A model generated the notes under the pieces. That model was given only the letters and a program-made list of their open reading frames with translations, was not told where the DNA came from and did not search any database. Of a stretch of 44,665 nucleotides of DNA, positions 38,385-44,665 are shown piece after piece; positions within the stretch are counted from its first letter, which is position 1; the number at the start of each line of letters is the position of its first letter. The DNA lies in NCBI GenBank assembly GCA_017962025.1, contig JAGCWD010000120.1, forward strand, positions 1-44,665, given 5' to 3'. This DNA comes from Bacteroidales bacterium. GTDB lineage: Bacteria > Bacteroidota > Bacteroidia > Bacteroidales > UBA932. The position numbers and the translations under genes were made by a program.

Positions 38385-41071
38385 TATTTGTCTATCAATT
38401 TCAAAAGCTTTATTGGGCCGAGAAGTCCGGATGTCGGCAGAGGATCGTCTGGAGAATAGAATTCCCAGGAAGTCATGGTGGCACGCTCCTCCTTCGGAAG
38501 GGCGGAATCTCCGATGAGCCTGTTGCCCCATGAATTGGTGACTTTGATTTCCAGAGTGTTTTCTCCTTCTACCAAAGCATCGGAAATGTCAGTCTTATAC
38601 GGTTCCTTCCAAAGAAGCCCCAGGTCCTTGCCATTGACGTACACATGTGCCATGTTGAATACCTGTCCGAGATCCAGCACAACTCTCGTCAAGCTTTTGT
38701 CTGAACTCCACTGGAAGGATGTCCTGTAGGTGGCTGTGCCGGAAAAGAAGCGAAGGAATGGGTCCTTGGATTCATTCCATGCTGACAGGAGGTCAAACTG
38801 ATAGTCAGCCCCGTTTTCCGGATCAATAGCCGGGACAAAGTGGACATTCCAGGTGGGCAGAGTCATAATCTCTTCAGTTACAGGCTGTTTCCCAGTAAGG
38901 ACGGATTCTTTCCTGGCCCTGCCTTGCAACACGACGAACACTGCATCATCCTTCTCCAGGTTGAGATCAACGAACAGACGTCCCTCTTCGACCATATAGG
39001 AAACATCCTCTATGGTGCCGCGGTCGGCTCTCCACACCTTAGGCGCCAAAACTTTCTGCCCCGGTCCAGACGCCATGCAATCCCGGAAGCCCAGGGTCAT
39101 ATTCCTTGGCTTTGAACAAGTATTCGCTATCCAGTATATCTCTCCGTCAGAAAGCTTACGGTGGACAAAGGCAACACTGTCCGGAACATTTATCACATCG
39201 GCACCGATTCCTTCTTTCTCAAGAACAAATCGCATATTCCCTCCTTCCCTGAGGTCGCATACAGGTATTCCCACATCCCGAATAGCTTCTATGCGGGCGG
39301 CGACCGCTTCGGACATCCTCTCTATCTGGCTGTCAATCACCAGCATACGATAGTTTGCCCCAGACTTGGAAACAATCCTCCCCTCCTCTATCTCGAGCGC
39401 ATTCACAAGAGCATCCCCATTCACGAAGTCATAGTTCCAACCCGCAGGAATCCCTGGCCTCTCCTGGCCGAACCTTGCAGTCGGATTGGTGTCCTCTCCA
39501 TACAGATAGGCGATGTCAGCAACAAAGCGACCCTGGCTGAGCATGAAGCAGCTCCTGCTGATATAGTCTATCCAGGGACGAGCCTCAGAGGCCCAGGTGT
39601 CGAACCTGTTGAACCACTGGCCATAGGGACCAAGACCAAGTCCGGGCTTATAATCTTCCGATGGCTGATGGACGGAGGTGTGGATCACAAACCTATTGAG
39701 GCCCTCGGCCATGGCCGCATCGGCAACAGGTTTGAGCTTGCCGGGATGGCACTGATATGCCCACCAACCATCCCATTTCCCAGGACGGCCGTTAGTAGTG
39801 AACGCTTCGGCGGCACAGATGTTCTGGCCATAGATATGAGCAACGGACGAAGATTCCCGAAGGTCTGCCTCCATATGCGGCATAGTGGCATAGACCCCTG
39901 CCCTGAAACGCACCCAGAAAGCACCCTGGGGCACGTCAGCAGTCCTTTTCACCATCATTCCGTCACCGGTGAAAGAACGCCTTTCCTCATGGGATTCGCT
40001 GTAGCGCTTGATGCCATGGGAATGGAATATCTCTGTTGCAAGGTCGTAGTGATTCTCAGCCAGCAGCTCGCCGAGAGTCTGACGCCAGTCAAAGAGGAAA
40101 CGCTCACGCTCCTCATCTTCGCCAATCCTTTCTCCGGCAAGGGCAGGAAGCCATAGAGCCATGGAATACCCCCTCCTCTGCTCGAACTCTTCCTCCATAC
40201 GCAAGGTCCATGTTCCCTTTCCGGACTCGTAACTGTCGATGTCGATGTTGCTTATCGTACCCGGACCAAGGTTGCGGCCAAGGGCATCCCTGTACAATCC
40301 CAGGTAGTTTTCCCAATACCTCCTCACAGCTTCCGCATCAAGTTTATCGACTTCAAGACCTGTAGCCTCTGGTGGAGCAGGCCCATTCGTGGTTCCTATC
40401 AAGGTATATGCGAACCTGTAAACAATCCATTCTCCTTCAGGAGCTGTCCAATCTAATATTCCATTACTATAAGATGAAGTAATGTCCTCAACCACAGGAT
40501 CAGGACCCTGCCGGACCGCCAGGACACGTATTTCCTTAATATAGTTCCGTACAATTCCATCCTGCTCAGGAACGGCATGGAAAAGGCCTGACGAGACCGT
40601 CTTGCTTGGCAACGGAAGGGCCCCATGGAAATGGCCATGCACAGGAGTTGTGCTCCAGACAAGCTTTTTCTGGGCATCGCCCTCACTCACCCAAGGACCT
40701 CCGGTAAGGCTCCAGCCAGGGGAACTGGCAATGCCGACTTCAAGGTCGAGGGAATCCGCAAGGGCTACGGCGTAACGGAAGGCATCCTTCCAGCCTTCAC
40801 TCATATAAGGAAGAAGGGTGTCAACTACCTGAGGTGTCGAATATGCTGCATCGAACAGGAAGAATCCTGAAAGGCCGATGTCATGCATCCATTGAAGATC
40901 CTTCATTATGCCGTCCTTCGTCACATTGCCGTTCATCCAGTGCCATAAAGCCATCGGCCTGCTCTCGTGAGGCGGGTTCATGAAACCGGCCTCTAGTTCC
41001 AGGTATTCTTTCCTCCCGTTGCAAGAAAGCATCAGGAAAACAGCTGCGATGTAGAAGACGATTCTTTTCAT
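38384..41071 (-). CDS. GH106-like alpha-L-rhamnosidase lipoprotein
   Basis: An 895-residue lipoprotein (signal AAVFLMLSCNG, Cys17). The opening RPMALWHWMNGNVTKDG then DLQWMHDIGLSGFFLFDA is characteristic of GH106, with further family features GIASSPGWSLTGGPWV, NIDIDSYESG, CAAEAFTTNGRPG and GLNRFVIHTSVHQP. A galactose-binding-like beta-sandwich at the C-terminus (about 770-895: VVLDLGQVFNMAHVYVNGK, LEIKVTNSWGNRLIGD) completes the usual layout. GH106 enzymes remove alpha-L-rhamnose from pectin (RG-I/RG-II) and related plant glycans. Together with the coupled GH5-like enzyme it forms a small plant- or exopolysaccharide-directed unit. Confidence 0.85.
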   Translation of the reverse strand: MKRIVFYIAAVFLMLSCNGRKEYLELEAGFMNPPHESRPMALWHWMNGNVTKDGIMKDLQWMHDIGLSGFFLFDAAYSTPQVVDTLLPYMSEGWKDAFRYAVALADSLDLEVGIASSPGWSLTGGPWVSEGDAQKKLVWSTTPVHGHFHGALPLPSKTVSSGLFHAVPEQDGIVRNYIKEIRVLAVRQGPDPVVEDITSSYSNGILDWTAPEGEWIVYRFAYTLIGTTNGPAPPEATGLEVDKLDAEAVRRYWENYLGLYRDALGRNLGPGTISNIDIDSYESGKGTWTLRMEEEFEQRRGYSMALWLPALAGERIGEDEERERFLFDWRQTLGELLAENHYDLATEIFHSHGIKRYSESHEERRSFTGDGMMVKRTADVPQGAFWVRFRAGVYATMPHMEADLRESSSVAHIYGQNICAAEAFTTNGRPGKWDGWWAYQCHPGKLKPVADAAMAEGLNRFVIHTSVHQPSEDYKPGLGLGPYGQWFNRFDTWASEARPWIDYISRSCFMLSQGRFVADIAYLYGEDTNPTARFGQERPGIPAGWNYDFVNGDALVNALEIEEGRIVSKSGANYRMLVIDSQIERMSEAVAARIEAIRDVGIPVCDLREGGNMRFVLEKEGIGADVINVPDSVAFVHRKLSDGEIYWIANTCSKPRNMTLGFRDCMASGPGQKVLAPKVWRADRGTIEDVSYMVEEGRLFVDLNLEKDDAVFVVLQGRARKESVLTGKQPVTEEIMTLPTWNVHFVPAIDPENGADYQFDLLSAWNESKDPFLRFFSGTATYRTSFQWSSDKSLTRVVLDLGQVFNMAHVYVNGKDLGLLWKEPYKTDISDALVEGENTLEIKVTNSWGNRLIGDSALPKEERATMTSWEFYSPDDPLPTSGLLGPIKLLKLIDK

Positions 41072-41230
41072 GATATAAATATAGGGTTTTTCCGCAACTA
41101 TTGCCTAACTACTACCCAAGAGAGGGGACTAAACTGCTTTACACATTCTTCCCGATTTTCACCTGCCCAAGGGAACGCATCTCTGTCCCCCATAGAGGGG
41201 TGAAAGGGGCGGTAGATTGGGTGACAAGGA

Positions 41231-41260
41231 AAGAAGCCGGCGCAAATGCGTCGGCTTCTT
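41231..41260 (-). terminator. hairpin downstream of tRNA-Met
   Basis: AAGAAGCCG and CGGCTTCTT (41231-41239, 41252-41260) pair around an inner CGC/GCG stem. On the minus strand the hairpin lies four bases past the tRNA end and is followed by TTTCCTTG, a weak U-tract. It likely ends the str-operon/tRNA transcript. Confidence 0.6.
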
Positions 41261-41263
41261 CCG

Positions 41264-41337
41264 TGGTCCCAGTAGGGCATGATCCTACGACCCCCTGATT
41301 ATGAGTCAGATGCTCTAACCAACTGAGCTATGGGACC
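41264..41337 (-). tRNA. tRNA-Met(CAT), elongator or Ile2
   Basis: A 74-nt cloverleaf on the minus strand: acceptor GGTCCCA/TGGGACC, anticodon CAT in CTCATAA, discriminator A, CCA not encoded. G1-C72 pairing rules out an initiator. A CAT anticodon may be Met or lysidine-modified Ile2; I favour Met. The T-loop reads ATCATGC instead of the usual TTCGANC type: A54 and T58 replace T54 and A58. Confidence 0.88.
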
Positions 41338-41395
41338 GGTTTCCCGGCACTAAGGTCGGGAAAAAAAACTTAAAGTGCAAATGACTGGTTTAGCC

Positions 41396-41701
41396 TCACA
41401 CTTTGATCTCAACCTCGACACCGGAGGGGAGCTCGAGCTTCATGAGGGCGTCGACAGTCTTGGCATTGCTGTCATCGATGTCGAGGAGCCTGCTGTAGGC
41501 ATCAAGCTCAAACTGCTCGCGGGACTTCTTGTTAACGAAGGTCGAGCGGTTGACTGTGAAGATCTTCTTGTTGGTGGGAAGCGGAATGGGACCGTTTACC
41601 TTAGCACCGGTAGCCTTCACGGTGTCCACGATCTTGGCGGCTGACTTGTCAACCAGCATGTGATCGAATGATTTGAGTTTAATTCTGATCTTTTGACTCA
41701 T
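41396..41701 (-). CDS. rpsJ: 30S ribosomal protein S10
   Basis: A 101-residue ribosomal protein of the 30S head, also the NusG/NusE-type antitermination partner. The N-terminus [18 protein letters not shown] and the loop [20 protein letters not shown] are diagnostic. It follows fusA by 53 bases on the minus strand, as in other Bacteroidota str operons. Downstream, instead of rplC, there is a tRNA and then glycosidase genes. Confidence 0.98.
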   Translation of the reverse strand: MSQKIRIKLKSFDHMLVDKSAAKIVDTVKATGAKVNGPIPLPTNKKIFTVNRSTFVNKKSREQFELDAYSRLLDIDDSNAKTVDALMKLELPSGVEVEIKV

Positions 41702-41754
41702 ATCAATAATTGTTTTTGCTTATTCTCTAAAAAAACTTTGTGTTACTACTCGCT

Positions 41755-43878
41755 TTATTCATCGTCAAAGCGCCTGAAACTGTAACCGCTCTTCTCGACA
41801 ATCTCCTTTGAGAGGTTAGCAGGAACTTCAGCATAATGGTCGAAGGACATGGTACTCGTCGCACGGCCGGATGACAGGGTCCTGAGGACAGTGACATAAC
41901 CGAACTGCTCGGCGAGAGGAACGAAGGCCTTGACTACACGTGCTCCGTTGGCGGTTGAATCCATTGCCTGGATCTGACCGCGACGACGGTTGAGGTCTCC
42001 GACTATGTCGCCCATGTAGTCTTCCGGAGTAACAACCTCGAGAGACATGATGGGTTCGAGAAGGATGGGCTTTGCCTTGACGCATGCGTGGCGGAATGCC
42101 AGACGGGCTGCCATCTCGAAGGAAAGCTGGTCAGAATCGACAGGATGATAGGAACCGTCGATAACGGTAACCTTCATTGACTGTACTTCATAACCTGCAA
42201 GGACTCCGTTGGCCATTGCGGCCTTGAATCCCTTCTCAATGGAAGGAATGAATTCCTTGGGAATATTCCCGCCCTTGACTTCGTTGATGAACTGGAGTCC
42301 GTTCTGTCCTTCGTCGGCAGGACCGATCTCCACAATGATGTCGGCATACTTGCCACGGCCACCGGTCTGCTTCTTGAAGACCTCGCGGTGCTGGACAGTA
42401 CCGGTAATGGCCTCCCTGTAGTTGACCTGGGGTGCGCCCTGGTTGATCTCCACGCCGAATTCACGACGCAGGCGGTCAACGATGATGTCAAGATGGAGCT
42501 CTCCCATTCCGCTGATGATCGTCTGGCCAGTCTCCTGATCTGACCTTACGGTGAACGTAGGGTCTTCTTCAGCAAGCTTGCCGAGAGCGACGCCGAGCTT
42601 GTCCAGATCGCTCTGGGTCTTGGGCTCGACTGCTATTCCGATCACGGGATCGGGGAACACCATCGATTCGAGTACGATAGGATGATTCTCATCGCAAACG
42701 GTGTCTCCAGTACGGAGATCCTTGAATCCTACGGCTGCGCAGATGTCTCCTGCCTCCACGAAATCTATGGGATTCTGGTGGTTGGAATGCATCTGGAACA
42801 GACGTGAGATCCTGTCTTTCCTGGCCGTACGGACGTTATAGACATATGACCCGGAATCAATCTTTCCTGAGTACACTCTCATGAAAGCAAGACGTCCGAC
42901 AAAGGGGTCGGTGGCGATCTTGAACACGAGTGCGCAGAAAGGTTCGGAAGCGGAAGGAAGGATGTCCTTCTCATTTCCATTCCTGGGGTTGGTGCCGACT
43001 ATGACACCCTTGTCCAGCGGAGACGGGAGATAACGCATTACTGCGTCAAGGAGGAACTGAACACCCTTGTTCTTGAAAGAAGACCCGCAGCAAGCAGGTA
43101 CTATCTGCATTGCAATAGTGCCCTTGCGGATTGCCGCGATAATCTCTTCCTCAGTAACAGATCCAGGATCCTCAAAGTATTTCTCCATGAGAGACTCATC
43201 GCATTCGGCAGCTGCCTCAACGAGTTTATCCCTCCATCTCTCGACTTCTTCGGCCATGTCGGCCGGAACGTCCTTAATCTCATAATTGACCAGCTCGTCG
43301 CTGGAATCATAGATTATGGCCTTGCGGGAAATAAGATCAACTATGCCGTCGAACTTGTCCTCGGCTCCGATAGGGAGGCACACGGGAACAGCGTTGGCAC
43401 CGAGCTTGGTGTGGATTTCTTCAACGCAAGCCAGGAAATCGGCTCCCACACGGTCCATCTTGTTCACATAAGCGATCTTCGGAACCCTGTACTTGTCAGC
43501 CTGGCGCCAAACAGTCTCAGACTGAGGCTGTACGCGACCCACGGCACAGAAAGTAGCAATGGTTCCATCGAGAACGCGGAGTGAACGCTCCACCTCGACG
43601 GTAAAGTCAACGTGACCAGGAGTGTCGATAAGGTTGATCTGATACACCTCCCCGCCATAATGCCAGAATGCGGTGGTAGCGGCAGAAGTGATGGTTATAC
43701 CCCTCTCCTGCTCCTGTACCATCCAGTCCATCGTGGCAGCGCCATCATGTACTTCACCGATCTTGTGAGTCTTACCGGTGTAGTACAGGATACGCTCGGA
43801 CGTGGTTGTCTTACCGGCATCAATGTGAGCCATGATACCGATGTTCCTGGTGTAATTAAGATCCCTGCCTGCAGACAT
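41755..43878 (-). CDS. fusA: elongation factor G
   Basis: A 707-residue translational GTPase that drives ribosomal translocation and, with RRF, recycling. The G domain carries [20 protein letters not shown] (P-loop), the switch I/II region [11 protein letters not shown] and [13 protein letters not shown], and NKMDR. Domains II-V follow at normal length, with [14 protein letters not shown] (domain III) and VEPIM-like [16 protein letters not shown] (domain V). It lies 12 bases after rpsG in the str operon, consistent with the canonical housekeeping EF-G. Confidence 0.98.
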   Translation of the reverse strand: MSAGRDLNYTRNIGIMAHIDAGKTTTSERILYYTGKTHKIGEVHDGAATMDWMVQEQERGITITSAATTAFWHYGGEVYQINLIDTPGHVDFTVEVERSLRVLDGTIATFCAVGRVQPQSETVWRQADKYRVPKIAYVNKMDRVGADFLACVEEIHTKLGANAVPVCLPIGAEDKFDGIVDLISRKAIIYDSSDELVNYEIKDVPADMAEEVERWRDKLVEAAAECDESLMEKYFEDPGSVTEEEIIAAIRKGTIAMQIVPACCGSSFKNKGVQFLLDAVMRYLPSPLDKGVIVGTNPRNGNEKDILPSASEPFCALVFKIATDPFVGRLAFMRVYSGKIDSGSYVYNVRTARKDRISRLFQMHSNHQNPIDFVEAGDICAAVGFKDLRTGDTVCDENHPIVLESMVFPDPVIGIAVEPKTQSDLDKLGVALGKLAEEDPTFTVRSDQETGQTIISGMGELHLDIIVDRLRREFGVEINQGAPQVNYREAITGTVQHREVFKKQTGGRGKYADIIVEIGPADEGQNGLQFINEVKGGNIPKEFIPSIEKGFKAAMANGVLAGYEVQSMKVTVIDGSYHPVDSDQLSFEMAARLAFRHACVKAKPILLEPIMSLEVVTPEDYMGDIVGDLNRRRGQIQAMDSTANGARVVKAFVPLAEQFGYVTVLRTLSSGRATSTMSFDHYAEVPANLSKEIVEKSGYSFRRFDDE

Positions 43879-43890
43879 CCGTAAAAGCGA

Positions 43891-44367
43891 TTAGAAACGG
43901 AAGTGAGCGAATGCCTTGTTGGCCTCCGCCATCTTGTGCATATCCTCTTTCCTCTTGAATGCTCCACCTTCGTTGTTGTAGGCGGCCACAATCTCTGCAC
44001 AAAGTTTTTCAGCCATGGAGTGGCCGGAACGCTTACGGGCATAGCCGATCATGTTCTTCATGGAAAGCGAGACTTTCCTCTCCGGGCGCAACTCCGTAGG
44101 CACCTGGAAGTTGGCACCTCCTACACGACGTGATTTGACCTCGATCTGAGGGGTCACGTTTTCGAGAGCCTTCCTCCATATATCCAGAGGAGCCTTGTCA
44201 GAATCTTTCATCTTCTCGCCTACCATGTCGATGGCATCGTAAAAAATAGAATACGCGATACTCTTCTTCCCCTGCAGCATAAGATTGTTCACGAAGCGAG
44301 TCACCTCGACATCATGATACTTAGGATCAGGAAGTAGAATTCTCTTCTTAGGCTTCGATTTTCTCAT
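43891..44367 (-). CDS. rpsG: 30S ribosomal protein S7
   Basis: A 158-residue primary 16S rRNA-binding protein of the 30S head. Diagnostic segments are [56 protein letters not shown] and NKAFAHFRF at the end. It stands between rpsL (36 bases upstream) and fusA in the standard str order. In other bacteria S7 autoregulates the operon by binding the intercistronic mRNA; nothing here proves or excludes that. Confidence 0.98.
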   Translation of the reverse strand: MRKSKPKKRILLPDPKYHDVEVTRFVNNLMLQGKKSIAYSIFYDAIDMVGEKMKDSDKAPLDIWRKALENVTPQIEVKSRRVGGANFQVPTELRPERKVSLSMKNMIGYARKRSGHSMAEKLCAEIVAAYNNEGGAFKRKEDMHKMAEANKAFAHFRF

Positions 44368-44403
44368 TTTGAGTAAAAATTAAAGGTGATAAAAAAACAG
44401 GAA

Positions 44404-44665
44404 CTACTTCTTGGACTTCTTCGGCCTCTTGGCGCCATAGAGGGAACGGGACTGGGTCCTTCCTTCCACACCAGCGGTGTCCAAAGCTCCACGAAGGATG
44501 TGGTAACGCACACCGGGAAGGTCCTTCACACGACCACCGCGAACCAGCACGATGCTGTGCTCCTGGAGGTTGTGACCTTCGCCCTGGATGTAGGCATTGA
44601 CCTCTTTAGAGTTGGTAAGGCGTACCCTGGCGACCTTCCTCATCGCTGAGTTAGGTTTCTTAGGA
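44404..44665 (-). CDS. rpsL: 30S ribosomal protein S12, 5'-truncated by the window edge
   Basis: The C-terminal 86 or so residues of S12, a decoding-centre protein and the site of streptomycin-resistance mutations. The frame is open to the window end, reading [18 protein letters not shown], so the internal Met at 44643 is not the start. The segment [15 protein letters not shown] is diagnostic, and the Lys-rich tail [10 protein letters not shown] closes the protein. The first 40 or so codons lie beyond 44665. Confidence 0.97.
   Translation of the reverse strand, partial: PKKPNSAMRKVARVRLTNSKEVNAYIQGEGHNLQEHSIVLVRGGRVKDLPGVRYHILRGALDTAGVEGRTQSRSLYGAKRPKKSKK

Noticed and set aside
38385..38531. 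N-terminal extension of the GH5-like protein
   Set aside because: It overlaps the GH106 coding end, has no signal peptide, and the internal start at 38384 gives a lipoprotein leader and a TAATG coupling.
39161..40156. 331-residue plus-strand open frame inside the GH106 gene
   Set aside because: GH106 motifs run through this region on the minus strand without interruption.
41340..41372. Terminator between rpsJ and tRNA-Met
   Set aside because: TTCCCG/CGGGAA can pair, but on the transcribed (minus) strand the T-run lies before the hairpin, not after it.
1..44665. CRISPR array, prophage or conjugative element
   Set aside because: No regularly spaced direct repeats, cas genes, integrase, phage structural or transfer genes were seen.

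Overview
The window looks like a Bacteroidales (Bacteroidota) chromosome segment of moderate G+C, from a glycan-degrading, probably gut- or rumen-type organism. I cannot place it below order. The support is an rpsL-rpsG-fusA-rpsJ operon, many exported lipoproteins with short N-terminal signals, families common in Bacteroidota (DUF4421, DUF6150, DUF4964/4965, GH106, GH109, GH29-DUF3863), and repeated -7 boxes of the form TAnnTTTG placed just upstream of genes. I saw no rRNA, CRISPR array, integrase or SusC/SusD pair.

Layout. 1-751 holds no intact gene: a winged-helix C-terminal fragment on the minus strand abuts a coiled-coil C-terminal fragment on the plus strand, followed by a strong hairpin and a perfect palindrome touching tRNA-Ser(GCT). 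941-3285 (minus) is an acyltransferase behind an aldose-epimerase-like lipoprotein. 3375-3713 is a small exported repeat protein, convergent with a large DUF4964/4965 (GtaA-type glutaminase-like) lipoprotein. 6151-11539 (plus) is a three-gene block: exported metallo-beta-lactamase-fold enzyme, GH109-like lipoprotein, and a GH29 fucosidase fused to a DUF3863-type domain. aspS and ksgA are divergent housekeeping genes. A REP-associated tyrosine transposase (14490-15380) follows, flanked by small hairpins.

15522-18157 (minus) is a small membrane protein, a double DUF1080 lipoprotein and an AGE-family epimerase-like protein lacking a usual catalytic histidine. 18246-20202 carries an aminopeptidase P and a DUF456 membrane protein. 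20242-24087 is the most interesting operon: a membrane-anchored tetraheme NrfH/NapC-type cytochrome fused to a SUMF1-like domain, a Tat-signal lipoprotein Gfo/Idh/MocA oxidoreductase, and a Tat-signal lipoprotein AP-endonuclease-2-type TIM barrel. With the DUF1080 gene nearby this suggests oxidative, keto-sugar-type carbohydrate processing in the cell envelope, possibly linked to the quinone pool; that link is inference.

24084-37282 is rich in envelope proteins: an M28 peptidase fused to a beta-barrel, a TonB-dependent-receptor-like porin with a HAD phosphatase and a patatin-POTRA-barrel protein, a DUF4421 barrel, an alkaline-phosphatase-family lipoprotein, an S41 protease, and a dicarboxylate/amino-acid symporter with an exported cyanophycinase. 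37299-41071 (minus) is a translationally coupled GH106 - GH5-like pair. The window closes with tRNA-Met(CAT) carrying an odd T-loop and the str operon, in which rpsJ is not followed by rplC; rpsL is cut by the window edge.
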